From Adiantum capillus-veneris (Eukaryota > Streptophyta > Polypodiopsida > Polypodiales > Pteridaceae), in NCBI GenBank assembly GCA_014529385.2, contig CM043942.1:60589684-60653683 (forward strand): a stretch of 64,000 bases of DNA, read 5' to 3'. Made by a program: the position numbers and the translations under genes. Positions 32,858-44,319 of this stretch are shown here, piece after piece. Every line of letters starts with the position of its first letter. The first letter of the stretch is position 1. The notes under the pieces were generated by a model. That model ran no database searches and was not told the origin of the DNA. It saw only the letters and a program-made list of their open reading frames with translations.

Positions 32858-35800
32858 ATGGCTGACAATAGTAAAGAGAGTGAAATTAATGTTGATAACT
32901 TTGATTTTGCTCATGAGCAAGCTACTAATGATGCTTCAATGCTTGTTAACTATCTTGTTTCTAGGCTTCAACAAGCCATGGGCAATCCATCTCTCCAAAG
33001 TGAAGTGCAACGGCAGCTCCGTGCTCACGGGATTCTCCAACCTCATCACCATGACGAGAGAACACCTAGGAAGCCTCCTTGTGAGACTACCAAAAGAGGT
33101 CTCTCTCCGATTCGGGAAGAAGAAGAGAATCCATATGAAGGGCTCAAGAACTTACTTCTTGATGATGCATCTCCTTCCCAAAGGAGAACTCAAGAGCCTC
33201 CACCGAAGGAACGAGAAAGAAGCGAGTCTCCCGCCACCTCGGCGGAGATGGCTCCACGAAGACGGCGGGCTAAACGCTCTCCATCACCACCAAAGCGGAG
33301 AAGACCATCACACTCTTCTCCACGCCATAATTAAAAGAGGGATGATAAAAAGCAAGAGAAGAAAAAGACGAGAAAGAGGACACCCTCTTCTCCATCTTCT
33401 TCATCCTCTTCCTCTTATGAAAGCTATGGTGAAGACGACAAAGATCAAGACAAGAAAAAGGCGAGAAAGAGGTCACCCTCTTCTCCACCTTCTTCAAATT
33501 CTTCACCTTCTGAAGAAAGTGATGGTGCAACTTTTGAACCATCAAAAAGAAGAGGCCATAGGAAATCCTATGCCGCATGGAAGAGGTCGTCCAAGCTGAA
33601 GAAATTTAAAGAGGGAGGGAAGAGCATCTCTTTCCTTACCTATGATGGCACCTTCGGTGCTACAAACAAAGTTTTGGCCTTTATCCAGCAATTCGATGCG
33701 GCGTTTGGAGATGAGGGCTTCACGGAGTCCTCTAAGCTACGCCATGTAGCTATGCACTTTCAAAAGTCCGCCAGACAATGGTGGTCTAGCCTACGAGCCA
33801 ACGGTGAAGCTCCATGAACATGGAAGGCTTTAAGAGCTTCCATTATGAAGCAGTTTTTGGCCACCGATGCCAAAGACAAAGTACTCACCGAATGGCGAAG
33901 CTTAAAGCTCTCTCCCAATGAATCCATCCACAAATATGTAGACAAGTTTTGGGACCTACAACTCAAAGCCACTGTCTTCAAAAAGTTGGATTTTGGAGAG
34001 CAAAAGCAACAATTTTGTGCGGGCTTAACCGAAGAAATGGCGGAGTATGTCAACTCCCAAAGGCCACGTACCATATCGGCGGTAGTACACCATACTATGG
34101 TGGCCTCGCGAATCAATTTCCAAACGGGGGGTAAAAGAAATAATAAGCCCCCAGAAAACAAGGGTTCCAATGAGCCTAAGGGGAAGGACAATGTCCAAAA
34201 GTCTCCTAAGGGCAATTCCAGCAAAGCTAAAGAGAAGGGAGTTTACAAAGGAAAGAATAAACTCTCTCCTGAAGAGCTTGAGCGTTATCGTAAAGATAAC
34301 CGGTGTTTCAAGTGCGGCGAACAAGGGCATGCGTACCGCGCTTGTCCCCAAAAGAACAACCGCCAAGATCCTCCTAGAGCTTCTTTGGTTGAAATCCAAG
34401 AGGAGGAGATTCACCAAACTCACCACAAAGGATCTCCTCTATGCCATGCTTGGGGAAAGGTAAGAGAACATGATGCTTTTATTCTCTTTGACCCTGGTTC
34501 TACTCACAATTTCATATCTATGGAGTTAGCCACCAAGCTAGGCATACAATCCTACGAGATGGGAGATATCCTACCCGCAGACAGTGCCTTCAAGGGGCAA
34601 GAAGCTTCAGTCACTCCCTTAATCGGGAAATTGAGGCTTCATGTCCAAGGCTATGTGGACAAAGAGGACTTCTTTATCTCTCCTCTCAAGCATGAGGATG
34701 TAATCCTAGGGGCACCATGGTTTGACCACCTGGCTGCCGATGTTAAATTTCCTGAAAGGAGAATCTCCTTTAAGTTCAGGGAAAAGGACATGTATATAGA
34801 TGCTAAGGAGATGGGTAACACCATCCCCATTGTACATACACCAGCTTTCAACAAGTCAATAAAGAGCTCTATTTCCGTGTACATGATTTTTGTTAAAGAT
34901 TCTCAAAATGAACCTAATGCTTTAGCAAAAGAAAATAAAAGCAACCAAAAGGAATTAGAGTTATCCAATTTTCTCAAGGGGTTTCAAGATGTTTTTATTG
35001 ACGACATCCCTTGTGAGCTACCTCCTAAACGAGGTAATGACGACCATGCAATTGAACTTCTTCCAGGAAGTTCACCGCCTAACAAACCTCCTTATAGAGT
35101 TTCTCAAGCTCAACAAGAGGAGATTATGCGGCAAGTGCATGAGTTAGTTGAGAAGGGCATGGTTAGGCCTAGCTCATCTCCATTTTGCTCACCTGTGCTA
35201 TTAGTACAAAAGAAAGACGGCACATATCGTATGTGTGTCGACTATAGAGCACTAAATAGGATCACTATCAAGAATAGGTTTCCCATTCCACGGGTAGAAG
35301 ACCTATTTGATAAGCTACAAGGATCGACCTACTTCAGTAGGATTGACCTAAAAAGTGGCTATCATCAAATAAGGATAGTTGATCAAGACATTGTAAAGAC
35401 CGCATTTTGTACTACATTTGGTCTTTACGAATACATTGTCATGCCTTTTGGCTTGACCAATGCACCAGCCACATTCAACCGCTTGATGGAGAAGCTGTTC
35501 AGGCCTCATCGAACCTTCACTGGAGTGTTCTTTGATGATATTATCATCTACTCTAATTCATTGGAGGAACACAAGCAACACCTCCAGGTAATATTTCAAG
35601 TTTTAAGAGAGAATAAACTTTATGTTAATCGAAAGAAAAGTGAATTTTTCTTGCAAGAGATTCAATATTTAGGTCACATTATCTCTCAAGATGGAATCCA
35701 AATGGATCCATCCAAGTTAGAGGTAATAAAAGGATGGCCTAAACCAAGGAATCTTCATGAACTAAGAAGCTTTATAGGTATGTGTGCATACTATAGACGC

Positions 35801-37807
35801 TTCATAGAAAAGTTCTCACGAATTGCGGGACCATTACATGACCTAACAAAAAAAAATGTTAGATATACGTGGTCTGCTAAGGAGAACAATGCTTTTGAAA
35901 AGCTTAAAGAAAAGCTTATCTCTCAACCTGTGCTTACACTACCGGATCTCTCAAAACCATTTGAGGTCCAATGTGATGCTTGTGGTGATTGCCTTGGGGC
36001 TGTTTTGCTCCAAGAAGGGCACGCCATAGGCTATGAGAGTCGAAGGCTCGACCCTGTTGAGCAAGCTCTAGGCATATACGAAAAAGAACTCCTTGCAGTT
36101 CTACATGCCTTAGACTCATGGAAGCACTATTTATTGGGGACTCCTTTCATTCTGCGAACGGATCACCAAAGTCTTAAGTACTTCATGACGCAGACCAAGC
36201 TTTCCGACAAACAAATGAGGTGGGCAAATTTCCTTTCGCAATTTCATTTTCATATTGCTCACATTGCTGGCAAGCATAATCAAGTAGCCGATGCACTCTC
36301 AAGACGACCGAGAGTGAATGCGGTTTCCATAGCAACTCACAATGATCTATCTTCAATGATAGATGAGTATGCTATTGATCCCGATTTTAGAGATGTGATT
36401 TCAGCCCTTGCATTAGGGAAGAAAGAAGAACCATTTACTTTACAAGATGGTTATCTTCTCTATGGCAATAGACTATGCGTTACTAACTCACTACGTGAGA
36501 AAGTAATGTATGAATCTCATGCTCCCCCATATGCGGGGCATAGAGGGATTCAGTCTACCCTAAAGGGAATTGAAACATATTTCTATTGGCCTACCATGAA
36601 AGTGAACATACACGAGTATGTTTCCAAATGTGTGGTATGTCAAAAGACAAAATTTGATAGAGGGAAGCAACTTGGATTGCTTCAACCCTTGCCAATCCCT
36701 AATTCACCTTGGGAGAGCATATCCATGGATTTTATCTTTGGATTGCCTAAGTCTATCCATGGGAATACGGGAATATGGATGATAGTAGACAGGTTCAGTA
36801 AACAAGCTCATTTTATACCTGTCAAAAAGACTATCAAAGCCCATCAAATGGCAACCCTCTTCATTTCACAAATTTTCAAGTACCATGGCTTGCCAATGTC
36901 CATAGTGTCGGATAGAGATCCTAGAATGACCAGTAATTTCTGGAAGGGTCTCTTTGAGAATTTAGGAACAAGGCTAAACTTCTCTTTGGCCTATCATCCA
37001 CAAACTGATGGCCAAAGTGAAATAGCTAACCTAACCATTCTTGATCTACTAAAAGCCTATGTAACGGAAGTAGATCAAAGATCCCAATGGGAGAAGTACT
37101 TACCCTTAGTAGAGTATGCTTACAATAACACTGTACATACTTCCACAGGAAAAGCACCTTTCCAGGTAATCGAGGGAAGATCAAAAAGTCCCTTGCTACT
37201 TAAGGTACATGGGAAGATCTTCGCTGCAGATGAGTATAGCCGAGACCTACAAGAATCTTTCCAAAAGATTAAGGATGCTATCTCTATCTCACAGCAAAGG
37301 CAAAAGGCTGCTGCTGACAAGCACAGAAGAGCCCAAGCCTTTAAAGAAAACGATTGGGTCTTGTTAAAGTTTCCCAAGGCTCGATTAAGGCACACGACGG
37401 GCAAGAATCCTACGGGCCACCAAAAGTACTATGCTAAACTAGCAAAAAGGTATTATGGTCCCTTCCAGATTCTTAGGCCAATCAATGAGATGGCCTATCA
37501 ACTTAAGTTGCCCAATCATTGGCTCATACACAATGCTTTTCATGTGAGCCTATTAAAGCCTTACAAAGGAGAGCCACCTCAAGAACCAACTATTGAAGAC
37601 CCACCGGAGATCGAGGACCACGAGGAGGTGCTACAGCCCGAGTCCATCCTCCGACATGAAGACAAGGTATTAAGAGGCGGTAAGACTATCCGACGATATC
37701 TAATTAAGTTTAAGAATTATCCTTTTGAAGATGCTAGATGGATGCAAGGCATACAATTAAAGGATAACCTAAACCTTGTCAATGCTTACAATGCTTCCCA
37801 AGAGTAA
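32858..37807 (+). pseudogene. Element B gag-pol polyprotein, two in-frame stops in gag
   Basis: The frame runs from ATG 32858 to TAA 37805, 1650 codons, with no frameshift. It is interrupted by TAA at 33332-33334 and TGA at 33815-33817; the piece from Met 33845 on is 1,320 aa. Order: an Arg/Ser-rich gag N-terminus (SPSPPKRRRPSHSSPR), gag core, CCHC knuckle CFKCGEQGHAYRAC (about 485), protease FDPGSTHNFIS (about 544), RT with VDYRALN and FFDDIIIYS (about 890), RNase H with VQCDACGDCLGAVL (about 1036) and TDHQSLKYF, an integrase HHCC finger (about 1222-1262), catalytic Asp, Asp and Glu near 1290, 1351 and 1387, a GPF-like module, and a C-terminal YLIKFKNYPFEDARWM that fits a chromodomain. The DPG protease triad is common in this lineage, so it is not a defect. 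Confidence 0.93.
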
Positions 37808-38163
37808 GCAAATGTACAAAATGTTAAAAATGAACAAAATTTTTGTCTTATAAGACTCTCTTTTTCTTTATTTGTGCACAAAAATGAAGTAGTATGCATG
37901 CTTAGATCAAGTTTGCGGAGACGACGTCTCCCAAACACCAAGTAGAGCTTGTCACTCTACTATGGAAGACTGATAGGACTAATGTGCAGACATGCTTGCG
38001 GCAGCCTCAGGCTCTCAAGCGCCAAATGGACTAGTCATCCATTATGGAATGATGTCGTAGGGTAACATAGGGATCCTCTACCCGCTAAGAAAAGGACTCA
38101 TGCATATGCTTTATCTTCTCTACACCATAGTCGAGGACGACTATGATTTCAAGAGAGAGGTAA
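37808..38163 (+). other. Element B 3' region and polypurine tract
   Basis: Non-coding, ending CAAGAGAGAGGTAA at 38150-38163, the likely polypurine tract. It is clearly related to the same region of element D (62875-63234), including GACGACGTCTC and CATGCTTGCGGCAG segments, so selection or recent ancestry has kept it. Confidence 0.7.
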
Positions 38164-39752
38164 TGTCATAATAATCAATATCTAATTCTCCTAAATGATT
38201 TTCTCATATTAAACTGATCATTTAATGTGGGGAAGTGCCAAGGGAGAAAAAGCTAGAATATTGGTTAAGCTAGCAGACCGGCCACAGTAGGGATCCAAAG
38301 GAGGGAAAATAGGGATCCAAAGGGGGGGGCCATCTGCAAAAGAGCCATGTGAAACAATGGGCCAAAAAGACCCTAAGGTTCAGCCCATTAAGACTTCCAA
38401 AATGCTAAGGTTCCAAAATTCAAAGGTTGTGTCCAAAGGTCAACCCTAGGAAAAATTGGATGCTTTGTGTGTGCCCTAAAAGTCTTTGCACATCCCTACA
38501 TGGGAGGGGGCGAGCCCCAAAGGTAGGGGATGAGAGAGAAAGCCACACACACACACACACACAGGCTCCCTTTACACAAAGGGAATGAGGGACACATGTC
38601 AGCTCCCTAGGCCAGATGCCCACAAGGTGTGCCCAATTCCTATTGGAAGACCCTTGAAGTGGACCAATGAGAATTAAGCTAGAGTAAATGTAGTTTAATT
38701 AATTTAATAAAAGAAACCAATGAGAAATAAGTCTCCTAGAAGACTATTGGGCAGTCTCCCAAAGGGTCCAATGAGCATTCAGAAGCCTCATGGCTTGCCT
38801 GATTCCTATTGGCCAGGAGACAAAGGGGTCCAATGAGAGTTTTGTTTAATTATTTAATTACCTAAAGCTCTCACAAAAGGGGAAAGGGGGACACATGTCA
38901 GAAGGCTATCACTTATGCTGTTTAATTTCTATTGGCTTGACCTGGGGAGGTCCAATGAGGCAAAAGCCAGACCTAATTAGCAGCTAGGGCTCGCCCAAGA
39001 GAGAGAGAGGGCTGATTTTTGCTTGGCATTGACACACACACACTCACACTTGACCATGTGTGAAGGAAGGAAGAATACTCTATCTCCTCCCAAGCTTTAA
39101 TGGAGAGCTCATCACCTACTCCAAGCTTGTGAGATAGAAGCCTACATCAACACTCTCTTGGCATGTGGATGCAAATCCAACCAAGAGCCAAGCTTCAATG
39201 CATGCTCATCTCCTCTACCAAGCTAATTACTAAGCTAAGCTATGCTAATATGAGTGATTATGTGAGGAGATGTACATCTTTCTCGTAAGATACTCCTTTT
39301 TCCTCTCAATCTACTCTCATACCTTGTTAGCTCTCACCATCTTCGAAGGTGTGTGAGGTCTTGGGTCTGAGAACGGGGATAATTCAAGTTGTGTTTGATT
39401 AAGTGTTTTGCTTGGTGTATGAAGCTTCCATCTTCATTGCACTAGCTAGTCTTGAAGGAACACAAAGAATTGTATTGTACAATGTCTCTCTTGATGGGAG
39501 AAACCATAATACAAAGCCTTTTGGAGGGGGGACTGGCTCCATGCAAATCCGGTCCTCAAGTGTTGTCAATAGCTTAATTTCTCTCTCTTTTGAAAGTATT
39601 GTCGATGCTATCTAACTAGGTGTTATGCTTTTTGTTGCTCCCTCCACCCAAGCACTCTTGTAATTCTCATTAGGAATCTATTCTAATGAAATGCCCACTA
39701 TGTTCATGCTAATTTCCGCTACACATAAGATTTTAGGCCATTAAATGTTACA
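38164..39752 (+). repeat. Element B 3' LTR
   Basis: 1589 bp. Compared with the 5' LTR it has a 22-bp tandem duplication around GGGATCCAAAGG near 38290-38320 and a few substitutions, four of them clustered near 39530-39560. Confidence 0.95.
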
Positions 39753-39785
39753 CGTCGTGACACTACCAGTATCCCAATCAATAGT

Positions 39786-41640
39786 TCATTTGGTTGCCAA
39801 CATCCACGTGCGTCCCAGGTTTACGTTGCCTTCCATAGCTCCCACGGACATGACTAGAAACCTCTGCACTATGCTTCCATTGTCATAGACAACAGGGGTC
39901 TGAAGGACTCCAAGAATAGCAGTTTTCTTTTTATTAATGCCCTTGACTTGCATCGTACTCGGGGATAGGGTCGGTTTCCCTAATTGACACCAAACTCCAT
40001 AGGATAACAAATTGTTTTTAGCTCCCGTATCTAATAAGGCATTGTATAGTACTTTCTCATAGGGGCTATTTAGCTCAATTGGGTATCGTAGGGGTGGCTC
40101 AGATTCTAATGAGTCGTCATCTGTGTCCTCGAAAAATGCTTGCGTGATTCCCAGATTAGCCTCTCGTTGGCATCTAAGATGTTGTTGTCGTTCTCGAGCC
40201 TCAACTCTTGCTTGGATTTTTCTAAGCTCTGCTTGTTCCTTGGCAGCCTTCTTTTGATGGATGGCTTGCAACTCTTCCTGGCTTAGAGGATCATAATATC
40301 TTTTGAATTTACTCCCATTAAGGAATCCAATGGTTTCAACTCCATCTAGAGTCTCCACACGAATGGTACCTTGCGGGGTAATTTCACACACTCGATATGG
40401 TCCCTTACCAGCGTATTTCAATTTCTTCTTTTCATTACGTACCCCGTACATAAGAACTTTATCACCAACCTTGATGTCTTTATCCTTTAAATGGCTATCA
40501 AACCACTTCTTTCTCTTATCCTTATCCACTAGAGCATTTCGCACAGCTAATTGCCTTTCTTCATCTAGCCTTTCTAGGATATATAATCGCTCCACTAAGG
40601 GGTTACCATCCCAACCTTCTTGAGAAGCTACTCGAAGACTAGGAATGACAAACTCCCATGGCATAACTGCTTCTTGGCCATACACCATCTTAAACGGTGT
40701 GAAATTAATAGCAACTTTATACGCAGTACGATAAGCCCATAAAGCTGATGTAAGCTTTAGGTCCCAATCAGTGCGATGAGCCTCAACTGTCTTTGTCAAA
40801 ATGGAGATGAGAGTTTTGTTGGTACTCTCAGCTTGGCCATTTTCTTGGGGATAATAGGGTGTAGACTTGTGGTGAGATATCATGAAGTTTGATGTGAGTT
40901 CTTTTATTACTTCATTCATAAAATGAGTTCCATTGTCACTCACAAGTTCAAAGGGGCATCCAAAAAGTGTGATAATGTTCTCAAAGAGGAACTTATCTGT
41001 TGTTTTTGCATCCGCCTTTCGTGTTGCTTTTACTTCAGCCCATTTGGTTACATAGTCGGTAGCCACAATGATATATCGTGATTGCGTGTTACGTGCAGCC
41101 GGACTAATCGGTCCTACAAAGTCTAAGCCCCACTTTTCAAATGGTTGGGTTACCTTGATGGGATGTAGAGGCATCCTATCCCTTGTTTGTGGCTTCTTGA
41201 AGCGTTGGCATTCATCACATCCCTTTGCAAAAAGTGATGCATCCTTAAACAGAGTGGGCCACCAATAGCCTGACTGTAAGATCTTTCGGGCAGTCAACTT
41301 TCCTGAAAAGTGACCACCAGCTACGCCCATGTGTGCCTCTTGTAGAATATATAAATACTCATCCTCACGGGCACATCGTCCAAGAACATCATCTTTTCCT
41401 CTCTTATAGAGAGTTCCAACCAGTAAGCAATAGGGTTCGCATTCCTTGATTAATTTTCGAGCTATATCTTTTCGCAGCTCTTTGGGTGGAAAACCATTAA
41501 CTAAGAAGTTAACAATCTTTTCACTCCATTCACGCATTGTCTCCACAATGAACAAAGGAGTATCAGGAAATTCATCATCAACCGTCGTAGGAGCTTCGCC
41601 ATTAGGGATACGAGATAAATGATTGCCATGACATGTTTCC
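39786..41640 (-). pseudogene. Element C integrase and second aspartic-protease-like domain
   Basis: The 589-aa frame (41555-39786) continues upstream without a start, after a one-base frame change near 41620. It carries an HHCC finger (HMGVAGGHF to CDECQRF), an integrase core with WGLDFVGPI, LVSDNGTHF and a Glu in GQAESTNK, and a GKGPYRV-type GPY module. A charged linker follows, then a retropepsin-like domain: ALLDTGAKNNLLSYG, a VKGI segment and LGRTWM near the end. A second protease after integrase is unusual. TGA at 39786 ends the frame, but the frame stays open beyond it. Confidence 0.85.
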
Positions 41641-42268
41641 TCCCAGGCCTCACAACAACGGTGAAGTCAAACTCAAGAAGAATTAACAACCATCGTGTAA
41701 TTTGACCTGTGGAACACGGCTTGTTTACCAAATATAGCAATGCTTGATGATCAACATAAAACACAAACTTGGTATCAAGAAGGTAATAGCAAAATTTCTT
41801 TACTGCGCAAATCATAGCTAGACCTTTGCGCTCTGTAGTAGTGTAGTTCATCTCGGCATCATTTAATTGGCGACTTGCAAAGCTAATAGGGTAGTCCAAT
41901 TTATGTTCTCCTGGTTGAGTTAGAACACACCCAATAGAAAAGTTTGATGCATCAATATGCACATGAAAAGGTACATTCCAATCAGGTGTTTGCAAGATTG
42001 GAGCACTTGTTAGGGCCTTCTTTAATAACTCATAAGATTGATGACATTCTTCCGTCCAGTGAAACTCGATAAGAAGCTTGTACAATGGACGCGCTATCTC
42101 GGCAAAGTTTAAAATAAATCTTCGATAATAACCAACATGGCCCATAACTCTTTGAAGTCCTTTATAGTTCGTACGTGGTGGCAAATCAGCAATGGCTTTA
42201 ATCTTACTCTCATCTGTGGATATCCCGTTCTTGGACACTATATGCCCTAGAATGACTCCATGCTTAAC
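41501..42268 (-). pseudogene. Element C RT end and RNase H
   Basis: In frame with the RT piece upstream except for TGA at 42269-42271. It contains the RT connection (GYYRRFILNFAEIARPLYKL), then RNase H with HVHIDASNFSIGCVL, TTTERKGLAMI and VDHQALLYL. The frame is lost near 41620, where one base appears to be missing; the integrase frame resumes on the other side. The last ~40 residues of this frame are therefore out-of-frame noise. Confidence 0.85.
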
Positions 42269-43291
42269 TCAAAATTGGCATTTGAAAGGGTTCAATGAGA
42301 TGCGATAAAATCTGCACCTTTCAAATATTTTTCGTAGATATAACAAATGCTTCTCCCAAGAAGAATAAACACAAAGGTCGTCTAGGAAAGCTTCAAAAAA
42401 CTCCCTGAGAAATTCTTTAAACGCAGTGTTTATTAATCGTTGGAATGTAGCAGGGGCATTTGTTAAGCCAAAAGCCATAACACGAAATGCAAACACTCCA
42501 AACTCTGTGATAAAAGCAGTTTTAGCTTGGTCCTCTAATGCAATTGTGATTTGATTGTAACCAGAGTACCCATCTAAAAAGCTATAAGCTTCCTTGCCCG
42601 CAACTCTTTCAAGCACATGTTCTGAATATGGCAAGGGATAATGATCTCTCCTAGTAGCTGCATTAACTTTCTTGAGGTCCACGCACACTCTTAGTTTTCC
42701 ATTCTTTTTTGGCACAATGACTATTGGAGAAACCCATTTTGAGTGCTCAATAGGGTATATGAATCCATATTGGATAAGTTTTTCAATCTCCTCTTGTACA
42801 ATTTTGGCGTACTTAGGATTCATTGGATAGGGTCGTTGCTTGATGGGTTTAGCAATGTTGATCATGGGAATTGTATGTTGCACCACAGAAGGTGGAACGC
42901 CCTTCATGTCATGATATGTCCAAGCAAAGATATCGTTGTATTCCTTAAGGAGCTCCTTAAGTACAGCCTCTTCAGTTTCGGTAAGGTCTTGAGCAATAAA
43001 GACTGGTTGAGACTCCTCACTTGGTTCTGCTAATTCTATCTCTTTAACTACCGTTGGACCATCATAGACTCCACTGCTTCCATTGGTAGGTATTCGTTTG
43101 TCTTTGGCATACAAAACCTTTCGCTCCCCCATGGTATAAGATTTAAAATGTTCAGGAGCCGTATGTAAGTCATCAGGCTCTTGTCCTGACAGAGACCTTT
43201 CTTTTAGTTCTGCCTCCTTTTGTGGTTGTGCTAACTCTCTGTTTTGACGTCTTCTTATAGTTCGACTCAATTTCGGCTCTGTAACCTCCAA
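42269..43291 (-). pseudogene. Element C reverse transcriptase core
   Basis: 340 aa. The N-terminal part is a linker, followed by EYNDIFAWTYHDMKG, VPKKNGKLRVCVDLKKVN, SFLDGYSGYNQI, FGLTNAPATFQ and the catalytic box FEAFLDDLCVYS, which keeps both Asp residues but has Leu in place of the usual Val or Ile. The wording is typical of the non-chromovirus plant gypsy branch. It is in frame with the preceding linker (43666-43310) apart from TGA at 43310-43312. Confidence 0.88.
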
Positions 43292-43309
43292 TTGAGCGAG
43301 GTCAATGGG

Positions 43310-44313
43310 TCACGGGCTGCACCACATGACACTCTGGCAATGTTCACCCCAATTGTCTACTAGCTTTCGATGAGCATCACATGCCCCTAGATAGCTAAGC
43401 CATTCTGCAGTAGATCTTTCCTTGTTTATCTTAGCTCTCATATTTGCTCGATATCGTCGTCTCTTATATGACCTTTGTTTCTTGTTAAGGTTTTGATTTT
43501 GGTAAATGTTTGAACTCGACTCGCCTGATACGTCTTCGCTTGTATCTTCTTCACTCTCATATAAATTACCATAGATGGTCGTACTAGGCCTTGAGTGTGT
43601 AGTTTCTATACTTGGTTCACTCGATGTTTCCTCAGGTTCTAAATCAATTTCTCCCTGAGATTCCATTTCTGATGTGTATTGGCCTTTGAGGAATCATCAG
43701 TTTCACTCTCAGGTAGGTGTGCCTCTTTCTTATCATCGGATGTTACATGCGCTACACCTAACATGTTTACTGGTGCAATGTGTGGTATCTCTTCCCCATT
43801 TGGTGTTACCCAGGTTGTTCCTCTAGCTCCCCATGTATCTATAGTTGCCGCTAGGTGTACCCAATCGACATTGTCTGACTCAGCCATTCCGGGTAGGATA
43901 TCCATATAAGGAGAGTTCTCCCCAATATCCGTGTCTTCGTTACACGTGTAACAATACTGTAATGGAGCTGAGTGAATTGTTGTGTCTGATCGATTATCAA
44001 TGATGAATTTATTTCCTAGAGGATGCGTTCGACCACTTAAAAGATCAACTCGAATGACAAAGTCTTGGAACTGTAAGTAGACGTGGTTTTTGGACTAGTC
44101 ATGCACCATTTTTGTTTCCCTCATGAATGGACGCCCTAAGATCATCTCAAATGACATAGGATGCTTGGAAAAATCCATAACAATGAAAGTCTGCCTTACC
44201 TTGTGTCTCAAGACCTTGATCCTGAGATCCTTTACCATTCCAATAGGCGTAACAATAGATCCATTAGCCATTTTTACCACTACGCTTGTGGCTTCAAGGT
44301 GAGGTCTCCCCAT
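43310..44313 (-). pseudogene. Element C protease remainder and pol linker
   Basis: From 44313 the frame continues the first protease (MILGRPFMRE near its end) after an in-frame TGA at 44320. It meets TAG at 44095-44097, stays open to TAG at 43639, then shifts by one frame into the acidic linker 43666-43310, which includes a basic KKQRSYKRRRYRAN segment. The linker shows no domain I know. Confidence 0.75.
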
Positions 44314-44319
44314 AGACTC

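Larger units (their letters stand above)
30874..39752 (+). mobile_element. Element B: Ty3/gypsy chromovirus-type retrotransposon
   Basis: LTRs 30874-32440 and 38164-39752 begin TGTCAT and end GTTACA. The target duplication CGTCG is at 30869-30873 and 39753-39757. LTR differences are about five substitutions and one 22-bp tandem duplication in the right LTR, so the insertion is young. The primer site, gag, protease, RT, RNase H, integrase and a C-terminal chromodomain-like segment are all present. It lies inside C in the opposite orientation. Gag has two in-frame stops, so this copy is not autonomous as written. Confidence 0.95.
30014..39785 (-). pseudogene. Element C extra 3' ORF, split by element B
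   Basis: Directly after the TGA ending C's integrase frame (39786-39788) the same frame stays open to the B insertion point. With B and one CGTCG copy removed, it continues without a shift from 30873 down to a stop at 30014-30016, nearly 300 codons. Four motifs of the form W(V/I/A)P(K/R) recur (YQWVPK, SRWIPK, QIWVPK, LVWAPR) in a serine/threonine- and proline-rich protein. I do not recognise the family. It may have been translated by readthrough of the TGA, or the TGA may be a mutation. Confidence 0.6.

Noticed and set aside
32850-33599. A 249-codon frame overlapping B's gag
   Set aside because: It is out of phase with the conserved gag frame, is Lys/Leu/His-rich by codon shadow, and has no counterpart of equal length in D.
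34488-34510. DPGS in B's protease as a lost active site
   Set aside because: D has the same residues, and Asp-Pro-Gly is usual in this gypsy lineage, so it is not a lesion.
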